The notes: generated by a model from the sequence alone, not told the origin. A stretch of DNA of 64,000 nt from Bacteroidaceae bacterium (GCA_017536695.1 JAFXGX010000013.1:1-64000), one strand, 5' to 3'; shown: positions 53,740-62,543, counted from the first letter of the stretch. Program-made: numbers and translations.

Positions 53740-54066
53740 ATGAAGATTAACGCAAACGCATCGGGAACACGAACAATAGAGGTTACAGAGGCCCAGTTGC
53801 AGATAATCAGGAAATACTCTCTGCTTGACAGGGTTGCCAACAGCATGGGCATTGTGAACGAGGATTCGCTTGACAAACTGCGTCTGACCGTACGCTCGCT
53901 CATAGCTTCACAGGTCATGGGCTCAAAGGATTTGCTTGAGCTTTGCCTGGTGCTCTATCATGAGGATATGAAGGCGCTTGGTCTGAGCAATCTGCTCAAG
54001 TGTTATAACGACTGGTTGGTTCAACAGCTCTCGGCAGAGAGCGCTGCAGCAGCCGGGAATGAGTGA
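53740..54066 (+). CDS. Small unknown helical protein overlapping ygiQ
   Basis: 108 residues from the ATG at 53740 (MKINANASGTRTIEVTEAQL); TTG upstream at 53716 is in frame but less likely. Mostly helical, with no signal peptide, metal motif or recognised family. The stop lies 8 bases inside the YgiQ gene (54059-54066), which implies translational coupling. Codon use looks like that of the neighbours, so it is probably a real gene of this operon. Confidence 0.7.
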   Translation: MKINANASGTRTIEVTEAQLQIIRKYSLLDRVANSMGIVNEDSLDKLRLTVRSLIASQVMGSKDLLELCLVLYHEDMKALGLSNLLKCYNDWLVQQLSAESAAAAGNE

Positions 54067-55915
54067 CCGTAGAGTTGCCGATTGGCTGCCCACGACCCGC
54101 AAAGAGGCGCAGATGCGCGGGTGGGAGGAACTTGATGTCGTCATCTTCAGTGGCGACGCATATGTGGACCACCCCTCTTTCGGTGCAGCTGTCATCGGCC
54201 GTCTGCTTGAGGCCGAAGGATTGCGTGTGGCAATAGTTCCGCAGCCCAACTGGCAGGATGACCTTCGTGACTTCAAGAAAATGGGTCGTCCGAGGCTCTT
54301 CTTCGGCATCTCGGCAGGATGCATGGATTCCATGGTGAACAAGTATACGGCGGCCAAGAGATTCCGTAGCGAGGATGCCTACTCTCCCGACGGCAAGCAC
54401 AGCATGCGACCCGAGTATGCGACAATTGTCTACTCTAATATTCTCAAGTCCATATACCCCGACGTTCCCGTCATCATCGGCGGCATCGAGGCTTCCATGC
54501 GCCGTTTTACCCACTATGACTATTGGCAGGATTCCCTGCGTAAGAGCATCCTTGTCGACAGCAAGGCCGACGTCCTTGTCTATGGCATGGGCGAGCAGCC
54601 GATAATAGCCCTTACCTCGGCTATGAAAGAGCATCTGATCGCTTCGGGTGCCGAATATGTCACAGCGGGCGATGCAAGGGCAATCAGCCGTGACATAAGA
54701 CAGACCGGTTACCTCGCCCACAGGGATGAGGTGCTTTTTGATGAGGAGAACGACAGACGCCTCGCTCCGCACGGTGAGTGTATGAAGAGCAAGGAGAAAC
54801 AGGCGGCAAACTTCCTGGCGATTGAGAAGGAGTCGAACAGGGTAAACGCAAAGAGGCTTCTGCAAGAGACCGATGAGGGAGTGGTTGTCATCAATCCTCC
54901 TTTCCCCACAATGACAACAGAACAGCTTGACCATAGCTTCGACCTGCCATATACGCGCCTTCCGCACCCCAAATACAGAGGGAAACGTATTCCGGCCTAC
55001 GATATGATAAAGCACTCGGTCAATATACACCGTGGGTGTTTCGGCGGATGTGCATTCTGTACCATATCGGCTCATCAGGGAAAGTTCATTGTCAACCGCA
55101 GTCAGGAAAGCATTCTGCGTGAGGTTGAGGCCATCTCAAGGATGGATGATTTCAAGGGGTATCTCTCCGACCTCGGTGGCCCTTCGGCAAACATGTACAT
55201 GATGAAAGGAAAGAACAGAGAACTGTGTGCGAAATGCTCGCGTCCTTCATGTATCCAGCCCAAGATATGCCCTAATTTGGATGCCGACCACTCGCCGCTG
55301 CTCGAGCTTTACAAGAAGGTCGATGCTATGCCCGGAATAAAGAAAAGTTTTATAGGTAGCGGAGTCAGGTATGACATGCTGCTTCACAAGAGCGGCGATG
55401 CCGAGCGCGATGCGGCAACTGTACGATATACCGAGGAACTTATAAAGCATCATGTGAGCGGCAGGCTCAAGGTTGCTCCCGAACATACGAGCGATGCAGT
55501 GCTCAAACTCATGCGTAAGCCTTCGTTCAGGCAGTTCCATGAGTTCAAGCGCATTTTCGACCGCATAAACAGTGCGCATAACCTCAAACAACAGATTATC
55601 CCATATTTCATCAGCAGTCATCCGGGCAGTACGCTTGAGAGCATGGCTGAGCTTGCTGCCGAGACGCGACAGCTGAATTTCCACCTTGAACAGGTGCAGG
55701 ATTTCACTCCGACTCCCATGACAATGGCTACGGAAATGTATTACACAGGTATAAACCCTGAGACAGGCGAGAAAGTATATGTGGCACGATCTATGCGCGA
55801 CAAAGAGGCGCAGAGACGCTTCTTCTTCTGGTACAAGCCCGAAGAGCGTAAGGAGATTGCTCGTCTGCTCAAGAGCATGAGGCGCCCCGACCTGTTGAAG
55901 AAATTGGGCATGTAA
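54059..55915 (+). CDS. YgiQ-family radical SAM protein
   Basis: 618 residues with the full UPF0313/YgiQ layout. The N-terminal part (about 1-300) starts WLPTTRKEAQMRGWEELDVV, with IFSGDAYVDHPSFG and GGIEASMRRFTHYDYW. The radical SAM core has HRGCFGGCAFCTI (CxxxCxxC, about 325), GGPSANMY and APEHTSDAVLKLM. A C-terminal QVQDFTPTPMTMATEMYYTG follows. It binds one [4Fe-4S] cluster and SAM; the substrate of the family is unknown. Last gene of the run from porW. Confidence 0.93.
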   Translation: MSDRRVADWLPTTRKEAQMRGWEELDVVIFSGDAYVDHPSFGAAVIGRLLEAEGLRVAIVPQPNWQDDLRDFKKMGRPRLFFGISAGCMDSMVNKYTAAKRFRSEDAYSPDGKHSMRPEYATIVYSNILKSIYPDVPVIIGGIEASMRRFTHYDYWQDSLRKSILVDSKADVLVYGMGEQPIIALTSAMKEHLIASGAEYVTAGDARAISRDIRQTGYLAHRDEVLFDEENDRRLAPHGECMKSKEKQAANFLAIEKESNRVNAKRLLQETDEGVVVINPPFPTMTTEQLDHSFDLPYTRLPHPKYRGKRIPAYDMIKHSVNIHRGCFGGCAFCTISAHQGKFIVNRSQESILREVEAISRMDDFKGYLSDLGGPSANMYMMKGKNRELCAKCSRPSCIQPKICPNLDADHSPLLELYKKVDAMPGIKKSFIGSGVRYDMLLHKSGDAERDAATVRYTEELIKHHVSGRLKVAPEHTSDAVLKLMRKPSFRQFHEFKRIFDRINSAHNLKQQIIPYFISSHPGSTLESMAELAAETRQLNFHLEQVQDFTPTPMTMATEMYYTGINPETGEKVYVARSMRDKEAQRRFFFWYKPEERKEIARLLKSMRRPDLLKKLGM

Positions 55916-55998
55916 AGTTCAGGTTATATTATATGAGTCCGATATAACATATTAACTGATCTATCGCATATTTGTCATTCTATATTTGCAAGGTCATT

Positions 55999-56076
55999 GG
56001 CTCGTTCATCCTTTAGCGGCCCGCACGGCATGAGTTTAACCCATGCTGCGTGCGACCAACCGCTAATGAACTCGCC
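55999..56076. repeat. 78-base imperfect inverted repeat
   Basis: Left arm CTCGTTCATCCTTTAGCGGC-CCGCACGGCATG and right arm CATGCTGCGTGCGACCAACC-GCTAATGAACTCG pair with a few mismatches around a 9-base loop. It does not match the GTCAT family next to it and has the form of a small mobile-repeat relic. Confidence 0.5.
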
Positions 56077-56096
56077 GATAACAAAACTAAAGTTTT

Positions 56097-56154
56097 GTCA
56101 TTCTGAGCAAAGCGAAGAATCTCATATTTTGCTACTTTGCTCTGTCGGGATGAC
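56097..56154. repeat. Dispersed GTCAT...ATGAC repeat
   Basis: Starts GTCATTCTGAGCAAAGCGAA, contains GAATCTCATATTTTGCTACT, and ends CTCTGTCGGGATGAC. Same family as at 2351, 5229, 6341 and 6424. Confidence 0.7.
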
Positions 56155-56191
56155 GGTTTCGCGATGGGGTTATATAGAACTAATGTTAGAC

Positions 56192-56230
56192 ACAAAAAAC
56201 GGTTGAGAAAATTCTCAACCGTTTTTTGTG
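56192..56230 (-). terminator. Terminator of the S46 peptidase operon
   Basis: A perfect stem AAAAAACGGTTGAGAA / TTCTCAACCGTTTTTT. The A and T tracts allow action in both directions. Eighteen bases past the stop. Confidence 0.85.
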
Positions 56231-56247
56231 TTTATGCAACTTGTACG

Positions 56248-58389
56248 TTACTTTACGATATTCATCTCATCGATGATTCGCTTGCAGTTGCCGAGCTTCT
56301 CGATAACAAAGAGTACATAGCGAATATCCACATTGATACAACGTTGCAGGTTGTCATCGAAGTTGATGTCGCCGCTGAGTGACTCCCAGTTTCCGTCGAA
56401 TGCAAGTCCTATGAGCTCTCCGTTGCCGTTGAGCACGCCGCTACCGCTGTTACCGCCAGTGATGTCGTTGGTGGTGAGGAAAGCGACCGGCATCTCGCCG
56501 TTGGCCATTGCATACTGGCCGAAATCTTTTGTTTCATAGAGCTCCTTCAGGCGTGCAGGAACGATGAACTCGCTGTTATTGGGATTCTCCTTCTCCATTA
56601 CGCCCTTCAAGGTCGTATAGTAGTTGTATGTAACGCCGTCCTTAGGCTGGTAAGGCTTTACGTTACCGTATGTCATACGCATTGTGAAGTTTGCATCGGG
56701 GTAGACAGGCGCGCCGTCAGCCATCTCCATCAGACCCTTGAGATATGTCTTGTGGAGCGGGTTCATTACCTTTGCATACTCCTGACCCTCAGCCATAAGC
56801 TTGCGGTATGAGTTGAATACCGCTGTACGGAGCAACATTGCCGGGTCCTTCTCGAACTTCTTGAGTGTAGGCTTTTTCATGAACTTCTTGAAGTTTGCCT
56901 CATTGGCCAGGATAGAGTTGTCATATACATAGTCAATGTACTTGTCAAGATTGCCCTTGTACTTAGCGTATATCTCGTTCATGTACTCATCGCGCTCCTC
57001 GGGCTTTGTAAGCTCAAAGTAGAGGGGCAGAACCTCCTTTGCAATACGGCGGTCAATCTCATGTACGTAGTCGCGGTCATGCAGCCATGCATATACAGCC
57101 TTCATTGTCTCCTCCACCTTCTCCGGAGTCTCGAACATAATCTTGTTATCCATTGTCAGGTTGCGGTAGATGAACTCAACGTTCATGATAAGCTCTACTG
57201 TGAGTGTGGAGAGGTAAGAGTTGCGGTTCATCTCCTCGACACATGCATTTATTTTCTCCACTACATCTGTATATTCGTTTTTGCCGTTTTTCTGTGCCCA
57301 AGCCTTGAACGCAGCTTCTTCGGCGAGCTTTGTCTCAACGACCTTGTTGTCGACAATGGCCTTGTTCATACCGATAGAGTTCTTCCAGTAGTTGCTTATT
57401 TTAGCCTGCTTGTTGGCATAACGGATAGCGATATCCTCGCTCTTTGCCATCTCCTCACGGATAATCTTCAGAGTAACGTCGCGCATAGCGATGCGTGGCT
57501 CATTCTCCTGGTACATTCTCTGCTTTACCTCATCGCCTGTAAGGTAACGTGAGGTACTGCCGGGGAATCCCATAATCATGGCAAAGTCACCGTTCTCAAA
57601 GCCTGCAAGAGAAATGTTCAGGAACTTGGGAGTCTTCAAAGGAACATTCTCCTTGCTGTATGCTGCAGGGTTTCCGTTCTTGTCACCATAGATGCGGAAT
57701 ACCGAGAAATCGCCTGTGTGGCGTGGCCACATCCAGTTGTCAGTCTCGCCGCCGAACTTTCCGATTGAGTTCGGGGGGGTAGCTACAAGGCGCACATCGG
57801 TGTACTTCTTGTAATATATTAGGTAGAACTTGTTACCCTCGAAGTAGGGGAGCAGCTGCGGGTACATGTACTCTTTGCCTTCGATGTTGTCTGCGTTGAA
57901 CAGTTCCTTACCGATGCGGCCGAGTACCTGACGGTCGAATGACTGCTCCTCGGTAATCTCGCCTTTCTTTACGCGGTTGTTTACCTCATCGGTAACATCC
58001 TTTATGCTTACAACGAATGTGAAACCGATGTTCTCGCATGGGAGCTCTTCCTCGTAGCTCTGGCTCCAGAAACCGTTGTGCAGGTAGTTGTGCTCAACTG
58101 TGCTCAACTGCTGGATATAACTGAAACCGCAGTGGTGGTTGGTTATCACAAGACCATTGGGCGAGATGACCTCGCCTGTACAGCCGGCACCGAAGATACC
58201 AATGGCATCTTTGAGTGACGGTGCGTCGGGTGAGTAGATGCCGTCAACAGACATCGTGAGTCCCTGCTTGCGCATCTGGTCCTCCAGGTTCTGTTGGCGC
58301 ATAAGCTGCAAAAGCCACATGCCCTCATCTGCCAAGAGCTGTGGAGTGAAAAGAACTGCCATGAGCAGTGTTGCAAATAATTTCTTCAT
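56248..58389 (-). CDS. S46 dipeptidyl-peptidase, DPP7-like
   Basis: 713 residues. Signal peptide 1-20. Periplasmic serine exopeptidase releasing dipeptides from oligopeptide N-termini. Chymotrypsin-fold triad: His in TNHHCGFSYIQ (about 86), Asp in the DNWMWPRHTGDFS region (about 225), and Ser648 in GGNSGSG. The residue 18 positions after the Ser, which sets P1 preference in S46 enzymes, is Gly666 (FDGN), as in DPP7, rather than Arg as in DPP11. This predicts preference for hydrophobic P1 over Asp/Glu. Follows plsC by 28 bases, so probably in one mRNA. Confidence 0.92.
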   Translation of the reverse strand: MKKLFATLLMAVLFTPQLLADEGMWLLQLMRQQNLEDQMRKQGLTMSVDGIYSPDAPSLKDAIGIFGAGCTGEVISPNGLVITNHHCGFSYIQQLSTVEHNYLHNGFWSQSYEEELPCENIGFTFVVSIKDVTDEVNNRVKKGEITEEQSFDRQVLGRIGKELFNADNIEGKEYMYPQLLPYFEGNKFYLIYYKKYTDVRLVATPPNSIGKFGGETDNWMWPRHTGDFSVFRIYGDKNGNPAAYSKENVPLKTPKFLNISLAGFENGDFAMIMGFPGSTSRYLTGDEVKQRMYQENEPRIAMRDVTLKIIREEMAKSEDIAIRYANKQAKISNYWKNSIGMNKAIVDNKVVETKLAEEAAFKAWAQKNGKNEYTDVVEKINACVEEMNRNSYLSTLTVELIMNVEFIYRNLTMDNKIMFETPEKVEETMKAVYAWLHDRDYVHEIDRRIAKEVLPLYFELTKPEERDEYMNEIYAKYKGNLDKYIDYVYDNSILANEANFKKFMKKPTLKKFEKDPAMLLRTAVFNSYRKLMAEGQEYAKVMNPLHKTYLKGLMEMADGAPVYPDANFTMRMTYGNVKPYQPKDGVTYNYYTTLKGVMEKENPNNSEFIVPARLKELYETKDFGQYAMANGEMPVAFLTTNDITGGNSGSGVLNGNGELIGLAFDGNWESLSGDINFDDNLQRCINVDIRYVLFVIEKLGNCKRIIDEMNIVK

Positions 58390-58417
58390 GTCTATATTTT
58401 TTGAATTTGTGTCTTAA

Positions 58418-59152
58418 TCATTTGTTTTTGAGAGCCGAAGCAATGGCTACGCGTGTCTCTTCCATCATGCGGTCAACATTCTCGCTGTCACGTCCCTTGC
58501 ACTCCACCGGAGCGTGGAAGGTAAGTGTCACAGGTGACCAGTGCAGGCACTTGCATCCCTTTGGCAGGATGTCATATGAACCGTCGATAGTTACAGGGAT
58601 TATTGTGGCCTGTGCCATGTTCGCGATTACGAATGTTCCCTTCTTGAATCTACCCAGTTTGCCGTCCTTGCAGCGTGTGCCTTCGGGGAATATTCCCATC
58701 GATATACCGTTCTTGAGTATGTTTATGGAGTTGCGCAGCAGGTCCTTCTGTGGAGTGCTGCGGTTGACAAATATATGGCCTGTGTCTGCACATGCCTTTC
58801 CAAGGAGAGGAATCTTGCGCAGAGTATCTTTCATAATCCATTTGAAGCGCTGCTCCACGTAACCGTACATGACAAAGATATCGAACATTCCCTGATGGTT
58901 TGCCGCGAAGATGTAGTTCTTGTCCTTCTGGACATACTTCTCCCTGTCGACAACCTTTACAGGGATGAGGAACAGCCAGCATGTGAGTTTGCACCAGATT
59001 ACCGCCGGTGTATGGTCACCGTTCTTTACCTTGAGGTAGCGTCCGAATAGACTGATGCAGATTGAAGTTATTGCAACCAGAATGATTGCTGCCCACCAGG
59101 CAAACAGTACCTGATACAACACGTAGAATGGATGTAGGATTTTTCTTAACAT
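58418..59152 (-). CDS. plsC: 1-acyl-glycerol-3-phosphate acyltransferase-like (PlsC)
   Basis: 244 residues from the ATG at 59152 (MLRKILHPFYV); the upstream open part to 59203 is not typical. N-terminal membrane segments (about 8-35). Acyltransferase motifs NHQGMFDI (HxxxxD form, about 88) and FPEGTRCKDG (about 160), plus IPVTIDGSYDILPKG near the end. Makes phosphatidate for membrane lipids at the inner membrane. Promoter box at 59275-59268. Heads a unit with the S46 peptidase gene. Confidence 0.9.
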   Translation of the reverse strand: MLRKILHPFYVLYQVLFAWWAAIILVAITSICISLFGRYLKVKNGDHTPAVIWCKLTCWLFLIPVKVVDREKYVQKDKNYIFAANHQGMFDIFVMYGYVEQRFKWIMKDTLRKIPLLGKACADTGHIFVNRSTPQKDLLRNSINILKNGISMGIFPEGTRCKDGKLGRFKKGTFVIANMAQATIIPVTIDGSYDILPKGCKCLHWSPVTLTFHAPVECKGRDSENVDRMMEETRVAIASALKNK

Positions 59153-59246
59153 ACTGTAATTCTTTTTGATGTTGGTTATATGCTGTGATATAGCTGAGGA
59201 CAAGCGGGATATATGAAGTTCGCTTCAGATATATCACGCGGGTGTA

Positions 59247-59279
59247 TCCTATTTTCGCGCTTTAGCGCAAAGATAGTGT
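59247..59279. repeat. CCTATTTTCGCG...GCAAAGATAGTG element
   Basis: CCTATTTTCGCG, 7 bases, then GCAAAGATAGTG. The same two words occur joined at about 9594-9622 and at 63898-63929. It contains the plsC -7 box on the minus strand. Confidence 0.6.
59268..59275 (-). promoter_or_regulatory. -7 box (TATCTTTG) of plsC
   Basis: Exact TATCTTTG on the minus strand inside the dispersed element, about 116 bases before the ATG. No good TTTG was found about 20 bases upstream. Confidence 0.55.
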
Positions 59280-59318
59280 TTTTCCGAATTTTAACACTCC
59301 TTTTGTGTCAAAAACTTA

Positions 59319-60131
59319 TTATGCTTCACGTACGTTGCGCGAAAGGAACCTCCTTATCTCCTCTTCCGGCATTCCACGGCGTTCGGAATAATCATGCAAC
59401 TGTTCATCGCTTATCTCCCCAATGGCGAAGTATCGGGCTGCCGGGTGTGATAGCATCATTCCGCATACCGATGAATGCGGGAACATAGCTCCGTTGGGTG
59501 TCAGTTCTATGCCGATATCCTTCACTCTAAGAATGGAGTCGATGATGAATATCACACTCTGGTCGGGCAGTGATGGGTAGCCGATGGCGGGGCGTATTCC
59601 CTGATACTCCTCGCGGTTAAGCTCCTCCACCGTCAGCTGCTCAGTGGGCGCATAGCCCCAGAACTCCTTTTGGGTGCGTACGCTGCGGTGCATGAGTGAG
59701 GCTGTGGCCTCGGCAAGGCGGTCGGCCAGTATACGTGCTATGATGTTCTTGTAGTCATCATTGCGGTATTCATCGCCGAAACCATTGTCGACGGTGGTGG
59801 CGAAAAGGGCAATCCTGTCGCCTCTTGGCGATATGAAGTCACTGAGGCACAGATTGGGCTTGCCTGCGATGCTGTGCTGCTGACGTAGGAGCGGTAGAGT
59901 AGTCCCTTCGATGATGATGTTGTCTTCGCAGCCTATGGCATCGCACAGCGCAAAGAGAGCATGGGTGCTGTATCTGCCTTCTGCCTCCAGCAGAATATTC
60001 TTGGCATCACGTATCAGTTCCTCGGCTGTACCTTTGTCGCCGTTCCCAATCCCCCATGCATGCAGAAAGTAGCTCCAGTCAATGTATGGGGTAACCTCTT
60101 TTATTTCATAGTGGAAAATGCTCCTTTTCAT
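59319..60131 (-). CDS. Stand-alone methionine synthase activation domain protein
   Basis: 270 residues resembling only the C-terminal AdoMet-binding domain of cobalamin-dependent MetH. Key features: LHAWGIGNGDKGTAEELIRDAK near the start, and EEYQGIRPAIGYPSLPDQSV with the conserved RPAxGYP (about 195) that binds AdoMet. SSVCGMMLSHPAARYFAIGE (about 235) is the closing motif. It would reductively remethylate B12 for a separate MetH that lacks this domain, or be an independent factor. Its ATG overlaps the pyrC stop (ATGA), so it is coupled to an unrelated pathway gene. Confidence 0.85.
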   Translation of the reverse strand: MKRSIFHYEIKEVTPYIDWSYFLHAWGIGNGDKGTAEELIRDAKNILLEAEGRYSTHALFALCDAIGCEDNIIIEGTTLPLLRQQHSIAGKPNLCLSDFISPRGDRIALFATTVDNGFGDEYRNDDYKNIIARILADRLAEATASLMHRSVRTQKEFWGYAPTEQLTVEELNREEYQGIRPAIGYPSLPDQSVIFIIDSILRVKDIGIELTPNGAMFPHSSVCGMMLSHPAARYFAIGEISDEQLHDYSERRGMPEEEIRRFLSRNVREA

Positions 60132-61465
60132 CGGTTGAATTTCAGTGCTTTTCCGCGGGCATCCTCATTTATTCTGCCATTCTTGTATACGCACTGGCCG
60201 TTTACCCATGTCTGTTCTACAGCCCAGTTGAATCTCTCGCCTTCGAACGGGCTCCACCCGCATTTGCTTATGATGCAGTCGGCTGTTATGGTGTGAGGCG
60301 CGTCGGGGTTCAGCAGGACAAAGTCGGCATGATAGCCTTTCTCAATGAAACCTCGTCTGTCGATATTGAAAATCCGTGCCGGAGCATGACACATCTTCTC
60401 GACCAGTGTCTCGATTGTGAATACACCCTCATTGGCAAGCTTGAGCATCGCAAGTAATGAGAACTGTATGCTTGGCATTCCCGATGCGGCTTTCAGCGCT
60501 CCGCCAATCTTGTCCTTTGGCAAATGAGGTGCATGGTCTGTGCCGATAAGGTCTATGCGTCCGTCGGCAACAGCCTGACGCAGCGCTTCGCGCTCTTCTT
60601 CTCCTTTGATTGCAGGGTTGCATTTTATCCTTGTACCCAGTCGTGCATAGTCCTTGTCGCAGAATGTGAGGTGCGCGGGGGTTGCCTCGGCTGTTATGTA
60701 GCTGTCGCCGAGCAGCTGCAGCTCGCGTGCTGTGCTTATGTGCATCACGTGCAGTTGTGTTCCGAACTTGCGCGCCAGTTCAACGGCGCACTTCGTGCTT
60801 TCGTAGCATGCCTCAGCGCTGCGTATGAGCGGGTGGTATTTCACGTCAGGGTCTTCGCCTGCCTCTTCTTTTATGCGCTTGCTGTTCTCGGCAATTATAC
60901 TGCTCTCCTCGCAGTGTACGGCCACCGGCAGGCCCAACTGCTTTGCAGTGCTGAAGATTTTTTCAAGCTGCTCGCGCTTGTCGACGAGCATGTTGCCGGT
61001 ACTTGAACCCATAAACAGCTTAATGCCACATGTTTTCTGCGGGTTGAGCTTTTCAAAGTCAGCGACATTGTTGTTTGTCGCACCGAAGAAGAATGAGTAG
61101 TTGATGAGGCTATCCTTTGCTGCAATGGCATATTTCTCCTTGAGCGCCTCCAGTGTGGTTGTCTGCGGAACGGTGTTGGGCATTTCCATGAATGATGTCA
61201 CTCCTCCGGCAGCAGCCGCGCGGCTTTCCGTGGCAATTGTCGCCTTATCGGTGAGTCCCGGCTCGCGGAAGTGTACGTGGTCATCAATCACTCCGGGGAT
61301 AAGAAACAGTCCCGTGGCCTCGATTATCTCATCGCACTCTGCGCGAGGCAGCTCGTTGTTGCGGAGTATCTCTACAATCTTGCCGTTGTTCACTACTATC
61401 GAGCCCTGGAACTGCTCGCCGTTGTTCACTATTATGGGGTTGCTGATAAGTGTGCGCATGGTCAT
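60128..61465 (-). CDS. pyrC: Dihydroorotase
   Basis: Cyclisation of carbamoyl-aspartate to dihydroorotate in pyrimidine synthesis, cytoplasmic. 445 residues, class I amidohydrolase size. Metal ligands: DDHVHFREPGLTDK (about 59-72) and GTDHAPHLPKDKIGGA (about 318-333); the carboxylated Lys region lies near LFMGSSTGNM; HISTARE is present. The start is MTMRTLISN; the second Met could be used. A TATATTCG box at 61567-61560 may be its promoter, inside the preceding terminator. First gene of the pair with the MetH activation domain. Confidence 0.93.
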   Translation of the reverse strand: MTMRTLISNPIIVNNGEQFQGSIVVNNGKIVEILRNNELPRAECDEIIEATGLFLIPGVIDDHVHFREPGLTDKATIATESRAAAAGGVTSFMEMPNTVPQTTTLEALKEKYAIAAKDSLINYSFFFGATNNNVADFEKLNPQKTCGIKLFMGSSTGNMLVDKREQLEKIFSTAKQLGLPVAVHCEESSIIAENSKRIKEEAGEDPDVKYHPLIRSAEACYESTKCAVELARKFGTQLHVMHISTARELQLLGDSYITAEATPAHLTFCDKDYARLGTRIKCNPAIKGEEEREALRQAVADGRIDLIGTDHAPHLPKDKIGGALKAASGMPSIQFSLLAMLKLANEGVFTIETLVEKMCHAPARIFNIDRRGFIEKGYHADFVLLNPDAPHTITADCIISKCGWSPFEGERFNWAVEQTWVNGQCVYKNGRINEDARGKALKFNR

Positions 61466-61500
61466 TTGTCTGTTTTGTTGGAACGATAAGCTTGTATTCT

Positions 61501-61530
61501 TGTCATTTTGAACGCAGTTAAAAATCTCTG
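61501..61530. repeat. Half copy of the GTCAT repeat
   Basis: Only the left end of the family (GTCATTTTGAACGCAGTTAA, then AAATCTC) is present, in the pyrC leader region. No right end found. Confidence 0.5.
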
Positions 61531-61567
61531 TGCTTAAATTGACCGTTTCTTTGTTTCTGCGAATATA

Positions 61568-61598
61568 TAAAAAAAGAGATTGCGGTTAAGCAATCTCT
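61568..61598 (-). terminator. Terminator overlapping the HIT gene stop
   Basis: AGAGATTGC / GCAATCTCT stem with a T7 tail on the minus strand. The HIT stop codon lies in the loop (61586-61588), so the last codons are part of the hairpin. Confidence 0.85.
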
Positions 61599-61981
61599 CT
61601 GTTTATTTTCTCGGCAACCTCGGCGAACTCCTCGGGAGTGAGCTTCAACTTTGGGTTGGTAAAGAGCATGTCCCTTTCGCTCTGCATGGGCACTAAATGT
61701 ATGTGCGCGTGGGGAACTTCGAGCCCCAACACCGCCTGGCCTACCTTTACGCAGGGGAATGCGCGTTTGATGCCCTCGGCTACCTTCTTTGCGAATACCT
61801 GCATCGCTCCAATCTCCTCATCGGTAAGGTCGAAGAAGTAGTCTACCTCGCGCTTTGGGATTACAAGTGTGTGACCCTTTGCAAGGGGGTTGATGTCGAG
61901 GAATGCGTAGAACTGCTCATCCTCGGCCACCTTGTAGCTTGGAATCTCGCCTGCTACTATCTTGCTGAATATTGTTGCCAT
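61586..61981 (-). CDS. HIT family nucleotide-binding protein
   Basis: 131 residues. HIT-domain hydrolase or transferase acting on purine nucleotides. N-terminal IFSKIVAGEIPSYKVAED, the FLDINPLAKGHTLVIPK strand, and the histidine triad VPHAHIHLVPM (about 89-99). The HinT-type size and ending fit a phosphoramidase-like enzyme. It is 20 bases downstream of greA on the same strand and ends in the terminator described separately. Confidence 0.93.
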   Translation of the reverse strand: MATIFSKIVAGEIPSYKVAEDEQFYAFLDINPLAKGHTLVIPKREVDYFFDLTDEEIGAMQVFAKKVAEGIKRAFPCVKVGQAVLGLEVPHAHIHLVPMQSERDMLFTNPKLKLTPEEFAEVAEKINREIA

Positions 61982-62001
61982 AGTTCTTAATCCCTAAAAT
62001 A

Positions 62002-62463
62002 TCAGAATGAAATGCTTGTAATCTCAAGATAGAGCTTGCCCTGTGGTACGGTAATCTCGGCAATGTCACCTACCTTCTTGCCAAGGAGACCCTTTGCAAT
62101 AGGTGTGTTGATTGAAATCTTTGCCTCGCGCAGGTTCGCTTCACTCTCGGGAACGATTGAGTACTGCATTGTCGCGCCTGTCTTTGTGTTCTTGAGGCCA
62201 ACCTTTGTGAGTACCTGCACGGTGTCGGTGTTCAACTTTGAGGTGTCAATGATTTTTGCATCGGCAATAATCATCTTCAACTCGTTAATACGCATCTCGA
62301 GCATACCCTGGGCCTCCTTCGCTGCATCGTATTCGGCATTCTCTGACAGGTCGCCCTTGTCGCGTGCCTCGGCAATCTGGCGAACCACTTCGGGACGCTT
62401 TGCCTCCAGTTCCTTTAAATCGGCCAACAATTTCTTGTAGCCCTCTTCTGACATATAACTCAT
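62002..62463 (-). CDS. greA: Transcription elongation factor GreA
   Basis: 153 residues from the ATG at 62463 with AAGGAG eight bases before. N-terminal coiled coil (about 1-75, with acidic tip GDLSENAEYDAAKE at about 42-55) and a C-terminal FKBP-like domain (GLLGKKVGDIAEITVP). It rescues backtracked RNA polymerase by stimulating transcript cleavage. A much longer open frame upstream to 62598 is only leader. Preceded by a perfect promoter and a leader hairpin. Confidence 0.95.
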   Translation of the reverse strand: MSYMSEEGYKKLLADLKELEAKRPEVVRQIAEARDKGDLSENAEYDAAKEAQGMLEMRINELKMIIADAKIIDTSKLNTDTVQVLTKVGLKNTKTGATMQYSIVPESEANLREAKISINTPIAKGLLGKKVGDIAEITVPQGKLYLEITSISF

Positions 62464-62471
62464 GATTCTCC

Positions 62472-62520
62472 TTATTTTAAAAAACAGTAAAACAAAGGAT
62501 TCCAACACTAGTGCTGGAAC
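62472..62520 (-). promoter_or_regulatory. Attenuator-like hairpin in the greA leader
   Basis: Near-perfect TTCCAGCACTAGTGTTGGAA (62519-62500) followed on the minus strand by a T-rich run ending TTTTTT. It lies between the promoter and the start codon. This has the layout of the E. coli greA leader that yields the GraL RNA; the sequence is unrelated. Confidence 0.5.
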
Positions 62521-62543
62521 CCAATTTCCCTCTTTATGTGTTG

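Noticed and set aside
53996..55075. 359-codon open frame opposite ygiQ
   Set aside because: Antisense shadow of the radical SAM gene, with a Cys/His-rich random composition.
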